Assembly (NCBI GenBank): GCA_945865935.1 | Contig: CAMBFI010000001.1 | Span: forward strand, 186,001-250,000 | Direction of reading: 5' to 3' | DNA length: 64,000 bases | Source of the DNA: Bordetella parapertussis | Lineage (GTDB): Bacteria; Pseudomonadota; Gammaproteobacteria; Burkholderiales; Burkholderiaceae_B | Made by a program: the position numbers and the translations under genes | The notes under the pieces: model-generated | The model's input: the letters and a program-made list of their open reading frames with translations, nothing else | The model's database searches: none | Told to the model about the DNA's origin: nothing | Part shown: positions 33,519 to 42,199 of the stretch, one piece after another | Layout: each line of letters begins with the position of its first letter | How positions within the stretch are numbered: position 1 is the first letter of the stretch

Positions 33519-34819
33519 TGACACGAGGCTTTTATTATGTGATCGGTGCACAAACCTTTTCGGCGCTCGCTGACAATGCGTTGTTCATTGCGGCGATTGC
33601 ACTGATTCAGCAGCTTTCCGGCCCGGATTGGATGGCATCGATCATGAAGTGGTGGGTGGCGGTTGGATACGTGGTGTTAGCGGCCTATGTTGGCGCGTTT
33701 GCCGATACCTTTCCGAAAGGCCGGGTCATGCTGTGGACTAATTCCCTGAAGGTATGCGGCTGCGCGTTGATGTATTTTCACGGCGCCTTTGACTTAAGTG
33801 GCGAAGGACAAATCGTAGTGGTCTGTGCAGCCTTTGCAATTGTAGGAGTAGGTGCGGCAGCGTATTCGCCAGCCAAATACGGCATTATCACGGAGATGCT
33901 TGCGCCCGCTGATTTGGTCAAAGGCAATAGTTGGATCGAAGGAATGACGGTTCTCTCGATTATTTTGGGTGCAGTGCTTGGAGGCGTGTTGATATCCCCG
34001 GCAGTGGCGTCATGGCTTCTCAGTCAACCAGTCATTGGGTCGCTTGCGACATCACCCGCTGAGGCCGCGATTGTTGTGATTGCGGGGCTGTACGCGATCG
34101 CAGCAGGTTTGAACTTCAAGATACCCGATACGGGGGTTCGCTATCCGCGACAGTCCACCAATCCCTTTGCATTGAACCGTGAATTTTTTCGATACGTCTC
34201 GGTATTGTGGCGTGACAAGCTCGGACAAATTTCACTTGCCGTTACCACGCTTTTCTGGGGCGCGGGCGCGACCTTACAGCTCGTGGTGATCGAGTGGGGG
34301 CGCGTGCAGCTGAACTACCGATTGGATCAAGCAAGCATATTAATGGGCGTGGCTGCACTCGGTACTATTTTTGGTGCGATGGCGGCCTCAAAGGTGAGTA
34401 TTCAACGCTCACTATCCGTGCTGCCCGTTGGTGTGTGCATGGGGTTGGTCGTGTTGATCATGCCCTTCGTCACGGCTACGTGGTCGGTGTACACGCTATT
34501 ACTGGTCATTGGAGGGTTGTCGGGATATTTTGTTGTCCCAATGAACGCCTTGCTTCAGCATCGGGGGCATGTTCTTCTTTCGGCTGGGCACTCTATCGCC
34601 GTACAAAATTTCAATGAGCAGTTAAATATATTATTGATGGTGTCACTTTACACACTGATGCTTTGGCTGGAGATCCCGATTAACAATATCATTATCGTCT
34701 TCGGTGTATTGGTGGCTGTATTGATGGCAGTCATTATTCGATGGAATCACGCGAACCATAGGCAAAACCCCGATTTACATCAACAAATCGGGGATTCCGG
34801 TCATGGCCGTTCGTTGTGA
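33518..34819 (+). CDS. lplT: Lysophospholipid transporter LplT (MFS)
   Basis: A 433-residue transporter with about 12 helices. The N-terminus FYYVIGAQTFSALADNALFIAAIALIQQL and the ADTFPKGRVM loop are characteristic of LplT. LplT flips lysophospholipids from the periplasmic to the cytoplasmic leaflet for re-acylation by Aas. No aas gene lies next to it; instead it is coupled to psd (TGATG, one-base overlap). It may handle a lyso form of the lipid made by the local enzymes. The 3' end of the frame contains a hairpin (34768-34793) that probably terminates the opposing olsB transcript. Confidence 0.85.
   Translation: MTRGFYYVIGAQTFSALADNALFIAAIALIQQLSGPDWMASIMKWWVAVGYVVLAAYVGAFADTFPKGRVMLWTNSLKVCGCALMYFHGAFDLSGEGQIVVVCAAFAIVGVGAAAYSPAKYGIITEMLAPADLVKGNSWIEGMTVLSIILGAVLGGVLISPAVASWLLSQPVIGSLATSPAEAAIVVIAGLYAIAAGLNFKIPDTGVRYPRQSTNPFALNREFFRYVSVLWRDKLGQISLAVTTLFWGAGATLQLVVIEWGRVQLNYRLDQASILMGVAALGTIFGAMAASKVSIQRSLSVLPVGVCMGLVVLIMPFVTATWSVYTLLLVIGGLSGYFVVPMNALLQHRGHVLLSAGHSIAVQNFNEQLNILLMVSLYTLMLWLEIPINNIIIVFGVLVAVLMAVIIRWNHANHRQNPDLHQQIGDSGHGRSL
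34768..34793 (-). terminator. Probable terminator of olsB, inside the end of lplT
   Basis: A 9-bp perfect stem CCCCGATTT / AAATCGGGG with an 8-nt loop. On the minus strand it is followed by TTTTGCC; on the plus strand there is no T run. It lies 43 nt past the olsB stop, within lplT coding sequence. Confidence 0.65.
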
Positions 34820-34835
34820 TAACGACTGACTGGCG

Positions 34836-35615
34836 TTAGCGATCGAAGCCGAAGTGGCGCCGGTAACGTGGACTCATGTTCTCGACAGATAGGAGCATGG
34901 GAAAGTCAGCGGTATTGAAGTCTGGGTCCCAGGCAGGCTCGCCACAAATTTGTGCGCCGAGTTTTTGGTAGCCAGCCAATAGCGCTGGCGCTTTAGCGGG
35001 CAAAGCGCTATCGAGTTGTTCGACCGGATAACGATTATGGGGGGTTACACGTAGGGCGTTGGCTTGTGTGACAGTGTGACGCACATCGCGCCAGACTTTG
35101 GCTGCAGTGACCCCGTCATCCCGCAAGCTGACGCTCGCGCAGCCGAATACGTATTGGTGATTACCTCGCTTCAGTATTTCGGCTAAACCGGACCACAGCA
35201 TCATGAGCGCACCACCTTGCCTGTAGGCTTCATGTATACATGCTCGTCCAAATTCGACGAGGTGCATGCGAATGTCACCCAGACCAGATAAATTAAATTC
35301 GGACTCCGAATAGTAGCTGCCGGCTCGTCTAGCGTTTTGAGGAGTCAGCACGCGGTAGGTCCCAATGACTTCGTCGGTGTCTAAGTCTCGCACCATGAGA
35401 TGTTCGCACCACTTGTCGAAGGCATCACTGTCTACACCAGGAGCGCTGGAGTTGAATGCCGCTCCGAATTCACTTTTAAACGTCTCATAGCGCAAGCGTT
35501 GAATAAGATCCAGCTCTTGGTCGGTTTGAGCCAGTCCGACCACTAAGCCGCTACGGGTCGTAGTCGTGTTTGGAGGATTGATAAAACTTGAGGCGCTATG
35601 TACGAGTTCAAGCAT
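34836..35615 (-). CDS. olsB: Ornithine lipid N-acyltransferase
   Basis: A 259-residue GNAT-type acyltransferase. The features RLRYETFKSEFGAAF, CEHLMVRDLDTDEVIGTYRVL, EFGRACIHEAYRQGGALMMLWSGLAEI and FGCASVSL are typical of OlsB. OlsB joins a 3-hydroxyacyl group to the alpha-amino group of ornithine, the first step to ornithine lipids that contain no phosphorus. The second enzyme, OlsA, is not in the window. The start ATG at 35615 has AGGAG 9 nt upstream. A Pho-box-like repeat lies 53 nt before the start, matching the known induction of this pathway by phosphate starvation in other bacteria. Confidence 0.88.
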   Translation of the reverse strand: MLELVHSASSFINPPNTTTTRSGLVVGLAQTDQELDLIQRLRYETFKSEFGAAFNSSAPGVDSDAFDKWCEHLMVRDLDTDEVIGTYRVLTPQNARRAGSYYSESEFNLSGLGDIRMHLVEFGRACIHEAYRQGGALMMLWSGLAEILKRGNHQYVFGCASVSLRDDGVTAAKVWRDVRHTVTQANALRVTPHNRYPVEQLDSALPAKAPALLAGYQKLGAQICGEPAWDPDFNTADFPMLLSVENMSPRYRRHFGFDR

Positions 35616-35668
35616 TGGGCCAGTCTCCTGTGATGCACGTCATTGTGAAAACAATATGTTTCAAAAAA

Positions 35669-35686
35669 GTGACGGTTTAATGAAAT
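35669..35686 (-). promoter_or_regulatory. Pho-box-like repeat upstream of olsB
   Basis: On the minus strand ATTTCAT, TAAA, CCGTCAC follows the 7-4-7 pattern, with matches of 5 and about 6 of 7 to the half-site. It is placed 53 nt from the olsB ATG at a plausible promoter distance. Confidence 0.42.
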
Positions 35687-35722
35687 ATTTGTGATTCATA
35701 TCCCTGCAGATCGTGGCCCTAT

Positions 35723-35740
35723 TTGTCATGGACTTGTCAT
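35723..35740 (+). promoter_or_regulatory. Pho box, perfect direct repeat, upstream of phoX
   Basis: TTGTCAT (35723-35729), GGAC, TTGTCAT (35734-35740) are identical halves with the exact 4-nt spacer of PhoB sites. TGATGCAAT starting at 35748 is a fair extended -10, and the phoX ATG (35782) with GGGGAGG follows. Confidence 0.78.
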
Positions 35741-35781
35741 GTACTTTTGATGCAATCTGGATACTTAAAAGGGGAGGTGCC

Positions 35782-38016
35782 ATGTCACACGATTCAGATG
35801 ATCAAAGCGTTAATTTTTCCGACAATACAAGTTTTCAGGAAGTGTTGTCCTCAGCGGTAAAAAATCGCGGTCGCCGCAATATCATCAAAGGCGGGTTGGG
35901 CTTGGCGACACTGGCTGCGTTGCCTGGTCTGGCGGCTGCCTCCAAGACAGTTCCCCAGGGGCTTCCATCTTCTTTAGCCTTTCCGTCTGTCGCAAAAAGT
36001 GTGCTTGATCAAGTGATACTGCCACCTGGCTACAGCTTTACTGTTTTGCATGCAGCGGGCGATCCGATTGACACAACGGTCCCTGCTTACACGAACGCCG
36101 GACTAGAGAAAGACGACTGGTCGCATCGCATCGGTGATCATCATGACGGAATGGATCTCTATTACGTCGATGGTGCTGGACGTTATTCAACGACAGCGAC
36201 CTCTAAAGCAGTACTGTGTGTGAATCACGAAAGCTCGGCAGACTCTCAGTTTTTGCATCCCGCGGGACAGACCTCAAATGGACAGGCGCGCAAAAAGTTT
36301 CATCAGTTTGGCTCCTGGGATTTGGGAGCACGTCCTGAACTCGAGGTGCTAAAGGAAATCAACTTACATGGCGTGTCGGTCGTTGAATTGCAGCAGACTG
36401 GCAAAGGGTTTTCGTACAAAATCGACTCAGCCCTGAACCGACGCATCACCCCAGAGACACCAATGAGGATCGCAGGTGCCCGTGAGCACCTGGCGGATAT
36501 CCAAAAAATGATGCGAACAGCCTTTGATGCCTCGGGTGCGACCTCGCGCGGCACACTCAACAATTGCGGACACGGGATGACCCCTTGGGGAACCTACCTC
36601 ACGTGTGAGGAAAACTGGGCGCGTTATTTTCAGATCGCTCCAGGCGCTAATCCAGGTGACGCCAAGCACGTGACTTCGCTTAAACGCTACGGTGTTGCTT
36701 CAGCGCCCTTGGATCCCAAAGCTCCCAGAGCCCCTAGCCAGGGTTGGCACACGGTGTCGAATACCGATAACCGTTTTAGCCGATGGAATCTTGCCGTTTT
36801 GGCCGCGGAGCCAACGGCGGATTTTCGTAACGAAGCGTATACCTTTGGCTACAACGTAGAAATTGATCCACTCAATCCGGGCTCTACGTCGGTCAAGCGC
36901 GTCACCATGGGGCGCTTCGCGCATGAGGCCGCTGTGTGCAGCATTCCCGTGGCAGGTAAGCCATTGGCTTTCTATATGGGTTGCGATTCAGTCAACGAAT
37001 ATATTTATAAGTTCGTCAGTCAGGCACTTTGGGATCCGAAGGATGTCGGTGGAGGCTTGGCCGCTGGCGATAAATATTTGAATGAAGGTACTTTGTATGT
37101 CGCGCGATTTGATGCCGATGGTACAGGGCGCTGGTTGGAACTGTCGTTCAAAAATCCAGCGATTGCAAATTTCTCAACCTATCGTTTTGCTAATCAGGCG
37201 GACGTGTGGGTCAACGCGCGTTTGGCGGCCGATGCGGTGGGTGCGACACCGATGGATCGCCCAGAATGGGGCGCGGTGAACCACTTGAACGGCGAAATAT
37301 ATTTTGCTTTAACCAATAACAATGCCACACACCGTACGCCTGCTAAAGTCAATGCCGCCAACCCGCGCAGTTATGCAGATGTGGATGGGCGTAAGTCAAT
37401 GGGTAACCCCAACGGTCACATTATTCGTTTTCGTGAAGAGGGTGGACTGTCGACTGCGGCGGGTTTCGCTTGGGATATCTTCTTGTTCGGTGCCGAAGAG
37501 GATGCGGGCTCGGCAAACCTGTCTGGATTAACGGCGGCGAATGCCTTTTCCTCGCCGGATGGCTTGTGGTTTAGCAAGGCGACAGGAATTTGCTGGATTC
37601 AAACCGACGACGGTGCGATGACCGACGAGACCAATTGCATGATGCTTGCTGCGATTCCTGGCAAAGTAGGCGATGGCGCTAAGCGTACGGTCGAAAATAA
37701 GCTCACAGTGGCTGGGACTGAACAAAGCGGCACTCAGGAGACCTTTATCGGCGCGACCCTCGGCGAAGGCCGTTTGAAGAGATTCTTGGTTGCACCGAAG
37801 GGGTCAGAGGTCACCGGCGTGGCTGAAACGCCCGACGGTAAGACTATGTTTGTGAATATTCAGCATCCAGGCGAAAAAACACCGGCGCTCGGGGCAGGTG
37901 AAACGTTTAAACTGGAAAGTAGCTGGCCCGGTAATACCGGCTACGGGAAACCAGGTCGTCCACGGTCCGCTACGATCGTCATTACACGTGATGATGGTGG
38001 TTTAATCGGACTGTAA
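35782..38016 (+). CDS. phoX: PhoX-type alkaline phosphatase (DUF839)
   Basis: A 744-residue exported phosphatase from the ATG at 35782 (GGGGAGGTGCC upstream). A Tat signal is visible (GRRNIIKGGLGLATLAALPGLAAA). DUF839/PhoX features include LNNCGHGMTPWGTYLTCEENW, GRFAHEAAVC, YMGCDSVNEYIYKFVS and SPDGLWF with WIQTDDGAM. PhoX enzymes are calcium/iron-dependent phosphomonoesterases that free phosphate in the periplasm. A perfect Pho box precedes it, and phoU-phoB-phoR follows in the same direction, so it is a probable Pho regulon member. Confidence 0.88.
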   Translation: MSHDSDDQSVNFSDNTSFQEVLSSAVKNRGRRNIIKGGLGLATLAALPGLAAASKTVPQGLPSSLAFPSVAKSVLDQVILPPGYSFTVLHAAGDPIDTTVPAYTNAGLEKDDWSHRIGDHHDGMDLYYVDGAGRYSTTATSKAVLCVNHESSADSQFLHPAGQTSNGQARKKFHQFGSWDLGARPELEVLKEINLHGVSVVELQQTGKGFSYKIDSALNRRITPETPMRIAGAREHLADIQKMMRTAFDASGATSRGTLNNCGHGMTPWGTYLTCEENWARYFQIAPGANPGDAKHVTSLKRYGVASAPLDPKAPRAPSQGWHTVSNTDNRFSRWNLAVLAAEPTADFRNEAYTFGYNVEIDPLNPGSTSVKRVTMGRFAHEAAVCSIPVAGKPLAFYMGCDSVNEYIYKFVSQALWDPKDVGGGLAAGDKYLNEGTLYVARFDADGTGRWLELSFKNPAIANFSTYRFANQADVWVNARLAADAVGATPMDRPEWGAVNHLNGEIYFALTNNNATHRTPAKVNAANPRSYADVDGRKSMGNPNGHIIRFREEGGLSTAAGFAWDIFLFGAEEDAGSANLSGLTAANAFSSPDGLWFSKATGICWIQTDDGAMTDETNCMMLAAIPGKVGDGAKRTVENKLTVAGTEQSGTQETFIGATLGEGRLKRFLVAPKGSEVTGVAETPDGKTMFVNIQHPGEKTPALGAGETFKLESSWPGNTGYGKPGRPRSATIVITRDDGGLIGL

Positions 38017-38022
38017 GGACGG

Positions 38023-38086
38023 TGATAACTGGTCGCTTCGTAATCAAAATGAAATATTTGGTGGGTAACTTAGCGACCAGTTATCA
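38023..38086. repeat. 15-bp perfect inverted repeat with 34-nt loop, between phoX and phoU
   Basis: TGATAACTGGTCGCT (38023-38037) and its exact complement AGCGACCAGTTATCA (38072-38086) flank an AT-rich 34-nt loop. No T run follows, so it is not a standard terminator. It could be an RNA hairpin, a recombination scar or a protein site in the phoU leader. Confidence 0.85.
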
Positions 38087-38134
38087 AAGTTACGTTATTT
38101 TGTTTAGGGGTCACGATGGCCCATTGGAACCGAC

Positions 38135-38839
38135 ATGCCTGATAAACACATCTCGTCTCAGTTCGATTTGGAGTTGAATGCGCTTTGCAGCAACTTGCTT
38201 GAGATGGGCGGACTCGTCGAATCGCAAACGCAAGAGGCGATGGCTGCGTTTACCGAGATGGATCTCGCACGTTGCGAGTCGGTGATTGCTCGCGAAAAAT
38301 TAGTGAACGCCAAAGAGATTGAAATCGATGCGGGCTGCACGGAGATTATTGCCAAGCGACAGCCCACTGCACGAGATCTGCGACTGGTTATGGCTATTAT
38401 TAAAGCCAACACCAACCTGGAGCGTGCTGGCGATGAGGCACAGAAGGTTGCTAAGCGTACGCGACGGATTATTCGTAAAGGCGTTGAAAACAACATCAAC
38501 GTAGCAGAAATCATTATTTCTGGACAAATGGCTCTGAAGCAACTGCGTCAGAGCCTGGACGCCTTTGCCAGACAAGACGCGGCGGCTGCCGCTGTGATTG
38601 TGTTGGATGACAAACAGATTGATGAAGAGTTTCGCGCCTTTGTGCGTAAACTGACCTCTTATCTGGCTGAAGATCCGCATACCATCGCGACCGGTTTGGA
38701 TATCCTCACGATTGCCAAGTCGATCGAGCGAATCGGTGATCATGCCAAGAATATCGCGGAGTTCATTATTTATGTTGTGGGTGGTGATGATCTGAGACAC
38801 ACACCCAAGAGCGAGTTAATGCAGCGCTTGACGGAATAA
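38135..38839 (+). CDS. phoU: Phosphate signalling protein PhoU
   Basis: A 234-residue all-helical protein of two PhoU repeats. The metal-binding signature is in each: IKANTNLERAGDEAQKVAKR in the first and IAKSIERIGDHAKNIAEFIIY in the second. PhoU restrains PhoR signalling through the Pst transporter when phosphate is plentiful. The pst genes are not adjacent. Ten nt separate it from phoB. Confidence 0.94.
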   Translation: MPDKHISSQFDLELNALCSNLLEMGGLVESQTQEAMAAFTEMDLARCESVIAREKLVNAKEIEIDAGCTEIIAKRQPTARDLRLVMAIIKANTNLERAGDEAQKVAKRTRRIIRKGVENNINVAEIIISGQMALKQLRQSLDAFARQDAAAAAVIVLDDKQIDEEFRAFVRKLTSYLAEDPHTIATGLDILTIAKSIERIGDHAKNIAEFIIYVVGGDDLRHTPKSELMQRLTE

Positions 38840-38849
38840 AGGTCGGTTT

Positions 38850-39584
38850 ATGAGTCAACGTATTCTGATTGTTGAAGATGAGCCTTCGATCTCTGAGCTG
38901 ATCGCGATCAATTTGCTTCATGGCGATTATGTCGTTGATCGCGCTTTTCAGGCCGATGAAGCCACACAGCTTATGCGCCAGACCATGCCCGACCTAATTA
39001 TTCTGGATTGGATGCTGCCGGGTAAGTCGGGTGTTCAGTTTGCGAAAGAGCTGCGCGGCAATGAAGCGTCGGCCATGGTCCCGATTTTGATGCTCACTGC
39101 AAAGAGTGAAGAGGCGGACAAAGTGTTGGGGCTGGATTCGGGCGCGGATGACTACATGACCAAGCCTTTTTCTACCAAGGAACTGATGGCGCGTGTTAAG
39201 GCGCTGTTACGCCGTCATAGCCGCGCGCCCTCGCAGGATGAGTTGATGGTGCTCGGCGCGATGCGGCTTGACCCCGTGACCCATCGCGTCACAGCCGAAT
39301 GGCCAAACGCAACCCGTCGAGAAATAGTAGTTGGACCGACCGAATTTCGGTTGTTACAGTTTCTGATGAGCGCACCCGAGCGCGTGCATTCCCGGACCCA
39401 ATTGCTGGATCAGGTTTGGGGTAATGAAGTCTTTATCGAAGAGCGAACCGTCGATGTGCATATTCGCAGACTTAGAGTCGCGTTGGCCGTCGCGAAATGC
39501 GATGCCTACATTGAAACTGTTCGAGGAGTCGGTTATCGTGCAACGAGGACACCGAGCCCAACCGCGGACGGTGATCGATCTTAG
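38850..39584 (+). CDS. phoB: Response regulator PhoB
   Basis: A 244-residue OmpR-family regulator. The receiver has the acidic pocket (VEDE), phosphoacceptor Asp53 (ILDWMLPG) and Lys in TKPF. The C-terminal winged helix contains PTEFRLLQFLMSAPERVHSRTQLLDQVWG and VDVHIRRLRVAL. It binds the Pho boxes that are proposed upstream of several genes in this window. Order phoU-phoB-phoR with short gaps indicates one transcript. Confidence 0.94.
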   Translation: MSQRILIVEDEPSISELIAINLLHGDYVVDRAFQADEATQLMRQTMPDLIILDWMLPGKSGVQFAKELRGNEASAMVPILMLTAKSEEADKVLGLDSGADDYMTKPFSTKELMARVKALLRRHSRAPSQDELMVLGAMRLDPVTHRVTAEWPNATRREIVVGPTEFRLLQFLMSAPERVHSRTQLLDQVWGNEVFIEERTVDVHIRRLRVALAVAKCDAYIETVRGVGYRATRTPSPTADGDRS

Positions 39585-39611
39585 CCAGAGTCGCTCGGAG
39601 CGTTGTGTGTA

Positions 39612-40916
39612 ATGTCAGCAGCTACAGGGCGTTTTATCCTTATTCTAAGTGCCTCCCTCGCGCTTGCGCTCTTGGGAAGTCATTTGCTGGGGGAGTGGGG
39701 AGCCTATCTGCTAGGTAGTATCCCGCTGATTTTCCCCTTGGCATACTCCTACTACAACCTGCAGCGCTTGCAGGACAATCCTGCGACGACCGATGAGCAG
39801 TCTCTGCCTGCCTTAGGTCTTTGGGGTGAGGTGTTTACTCAACGCCATCGCGTGCTCAAAGAGATGCGGAATCGTATCCAGGCCATCGAGCAACAACACG
39901 ATCGGTTTATTCAAGGCTTTCAGGCGTCACCTAATGGCGTCATCATGCTGGATGCGCAGAATCAAGTGGAGTGGTGTAACTCGAGCGCCGAACGATTTTT
40001 TGGCCTGAACTTTGAAAAAGATTCGAAGCAGAGCATCACGCATCTCGTTCGTCATCCAGAGTTTGTGGGGTACTTGAGCGAGGCGGAATTTGACAACCCT
40101 ATTGTGATTGAACGTATGGGAGTCGCTGCCAACTTAACCGTGGTGGTTCAGATCTTCCCTTTTGCAGATGATCAGTCCTTGCTGTTGGCGCAAGATATTA
40201 CAGATTTGCAGCGGACTGAGGCGATGCGTCGAGATTTCGTCGCCAATGTGTCGCATGAGATTCGCACCCCTTTAACTGTTTTGATCGGTTTTCTAGAGAC
40301 CATGCAATCGATCGAATTGGCACCAGATCAGCAACATCGGTATCTAGATTTGATGATGACGCAATCTCGTCGGATGAAAAACCTTGTCGAAGATTTATTG
40401 ACGCTTGCAAAGCTTGAAGCGAACTCCAAAGTGGCGGCGTGTACTCCGTTTAATGTGGTGGCGGAAATGGGAGCATTGCGCTCGGATGCGGAAGCGCTAT
40501 CCAAGGGGAAGCATCAGATTGATTTTGCGGTTGACACGACCCACATGTTGATGGGTGAGCAGCGTGAACTGCAATCCGCATTTGGCAATCTTATTTCGAA
40601 TGCAATTCGGTATACACCCGAGGGTGGCTCGATCTCCGTGAAGTGGTCGGTTGGAGTCGATGGATACGGTGCGTTTTCGGTAATGGATACGGGGCCAGGT
40701 ATTGACTCAGCACACCTGGCACGACTGACTGAGCGCTTTTATCGCGTGGATGGTAGCCGTTCACGTGACACAGGTGGCACGGGTCTTGGTCTAGCCATCG
40801 TCAAGCATATTGCGACGAGACATCACGCGCAGTTACAAATTGCGAGTACTCTGGGCAAAGGCAGTACGTTCACATTACGCTTTTCGCCGGAGCGCCTGGA
40901 AGTCGTTGGCGCGTAG
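39612..40916 (+). CDS. phoR: Phosphate sensor histidine kinase PhoR
   Basis: A 434-residue sensor kinase. Two N-terminal membrane helices (about 8-45) are followed by a PAS-like domain (about 95-200), HisKA with the phosphorylated His215 (VSHEIRTPLTVLIGF) and HATPase (N-box LISNAIRYTPEGG, G-box DTGPGID, then GTGLGLAIVKHI). The short periplasmic loop fits PhoR, which senses through Pst-PhoU. The start ATG 39612 has GGAG 11 nt upstream; TTG at 39603 is less likely. Confidence 0.93.
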   Translation: MSAATGRFILILSASLALALLGSHLLGEWGAYLLGSIPLIFPLAYSYYNLQRLQDNPATTDEQSLPALGLWGEVFTQRHRVLKEMRNRIQAIEQQHDRFIQGFQASPNGVIMLDAQNQVEWCNSSAERFFGLNFEKDSKQSITHLVRHPEFVGYLSEAEFDNPIVIERMGVAANLTVVVQIFPFADDQSLLLAQDITDLQRTEAMRRDFVANVSHEIRTPLTVLIGFLETMQSIELAPDQQHRYLDLMMTQSRRMKNLVEDLLTLAKLEANSKVAACTPFNVVAEMGALRSDAEALSKGKHQIDFAVDTTHMLMGEQRELQSAFGNLISNAIRYTPEGGSISVKWSVGVDGYGAFSVMDTGPGIDSAHLARLTERFYRVDGSRSRDTGGTGLGLAIVKHIATRHHAQLQIASTLGKGSTFTLRFSPERLEVVGA

Positions 40917-40959
40917 GTGCTCCTGGTGACCGTCATGGTGTGGCAGGGAGCAGAGATTC

Positions 40960-42198
40960 TTAGCGAACCAGCACAGACGGTGAGGTGGGGATGCTGCCGG
41001 GAATTTTATTTAGCGTAATGAACTGAGACAGCAAGTCAACAACAATCCCAGAGTATCCAGCCTGTGTTTTGGGGATGGAATAGCGCTCTCCATCCGCAGT
41101 GGCCTGATATAACGCCTGTTGCGTTGTCGAATTTTTTTGGATGATAAGTAGCGAGTAGGGATTCGGCTCGCTCGTATTGAGTTCGGAAAGTTTGGCAATA
41201 GGCGGGACCGAAACATAATACGGTGGCTCTTGTGTCTGCGCCCTTAATAGTTGCCCAAGAAAATCAAAAATGTTTCTGGTTGAGCGCAAGCGAATAACCA
41301 GCTCCTTTTGATTATCTTGTGACTTGATCGTGGCTGATCTTGAAGAGCTCGTGTTCATCTGTCTGCCTAAAGAGCCCTTGCAAAATAGCGCCTCTCCCGT
41401 CACGTCGGGCAATTGATAGTTTGAGAAGCTATCTTTGTTAATGCACAAACGCGTCACTTTCTTTACTTGCGTGAGCTGATACAGATTTTGATCTAAGCCC
41501 GACACCTTCTTAGCCCGTAGCTGCATATTTTTTACGGTGGCTAGATTATGGCTAATACTTTTTTCAATTTCCTCGCGACGCATCGGTATCCCGATTGCGA
41601 CATCCTCTTCGATTTGCTCGGTCGTGATGTCCCATCGAATGAGGCGATAGAGGTGTTTCTGGAACTCTGCGTAATTGGGTAACGTGGGGTTATTCAGGAA
41701 TATCTCTTTGCGTCCCTTGGCATCTATGAATTCGATGGAGTCCACCACAAGTGTGAGCAATATTTCTTTTGGTATGTGATCGGCCGAAAAGTAGTGGACG
41801 GCTTCAACTGGAATTTGAGTTAAAAATCCAGACATGAATGATGAATTGTCTAAAGATGCTTGGGTAAAGCTAAAAGAGTTTCCGGTGGATAGACCTGCGG
41901 CAAGCCCCCCATCGGCGAGGCCTTTCGACAGGAGAGCGGCACTCACCGAGACGGAGCCAGAGCCAATGACGGTCGGGATATCTAAAAAGCTCAAAGGGCG
42001 TTGTTGGGAGGCGCGAACAATATTGACTAGGATATTATTGACTTGATATTTTTCGACCACTTCGCCATAGGTTGCCGACATTTCACTAAACTCGGGTCTA
42101 AGTAGTGAGCATGAGGAAAGACTTAAGGCCAACAAGGAGGCCGCAACGCGAGCAGTGAGCCGCTTCAAATGAGGCCTCTCATTTGTTGTCGATGGCAT
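40960..42198 (-). CDS. Lipoprotein of unknown function, paralogue of the gene at 3483-4787
   Basis: The ATG at 42198, with AAGGA just upstream, gives 412 residues. The lipoprotein signal peptide ends LALSLSSC, so Cys is near residue 31. Shared blocks with the 3483-4787 protein are NILVNIVRASQQRPLSFLDIP, a Gly/Ser-rich region, LRSTRNIFDFLG and a C-terminal LNKIPGSIPTSPSVLVR. Between these blocks the sequences differ widely, so this is an old duplication or a family with conserved ends. The function is unknown. It lies 1 nt after the stop of the small membrane protein gene at 42200, forming an operon with it and the CbiM-like gene. Confidence 0.7.
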   Translation of the reverse strand: MPSTTNERPHLKRLTARVAASLLALSLSSCSLLRPEFSEMSATYGEVVEKYQVNNILVNIVRASQQRPLSFLDIPTVIGSGSVSVSAALLSKGLADGGLAAGLSTGNSFSFTQASLDNSSFMSGFLTQIPVEAVHYFSADHIPKEILLTLVVDSIEFIDAKGRKEIFLNNPTLPNYAEFQKHLYRLIRWDITTEQIEEDVAIGIPMRREEIEKSISHNLATVKNMQLRAKKVSGLDQNLYQLTQVKKVTRLCINKDSFSNYQLPDVTGEALFCKGSLGRQMNTSSSRSATIKSQDNQKELVIRLRSTRNIFDFLGQLLRAQTQEPPYYVSVPPIAKLSELNTSEPNPYSLLIIQKNSTTQQALYQATADGERYSIPKTQAGYSGIVVDLLSQFITLNKIPGSIPTSPSVLVR

Positions 42199-42199
42199 G

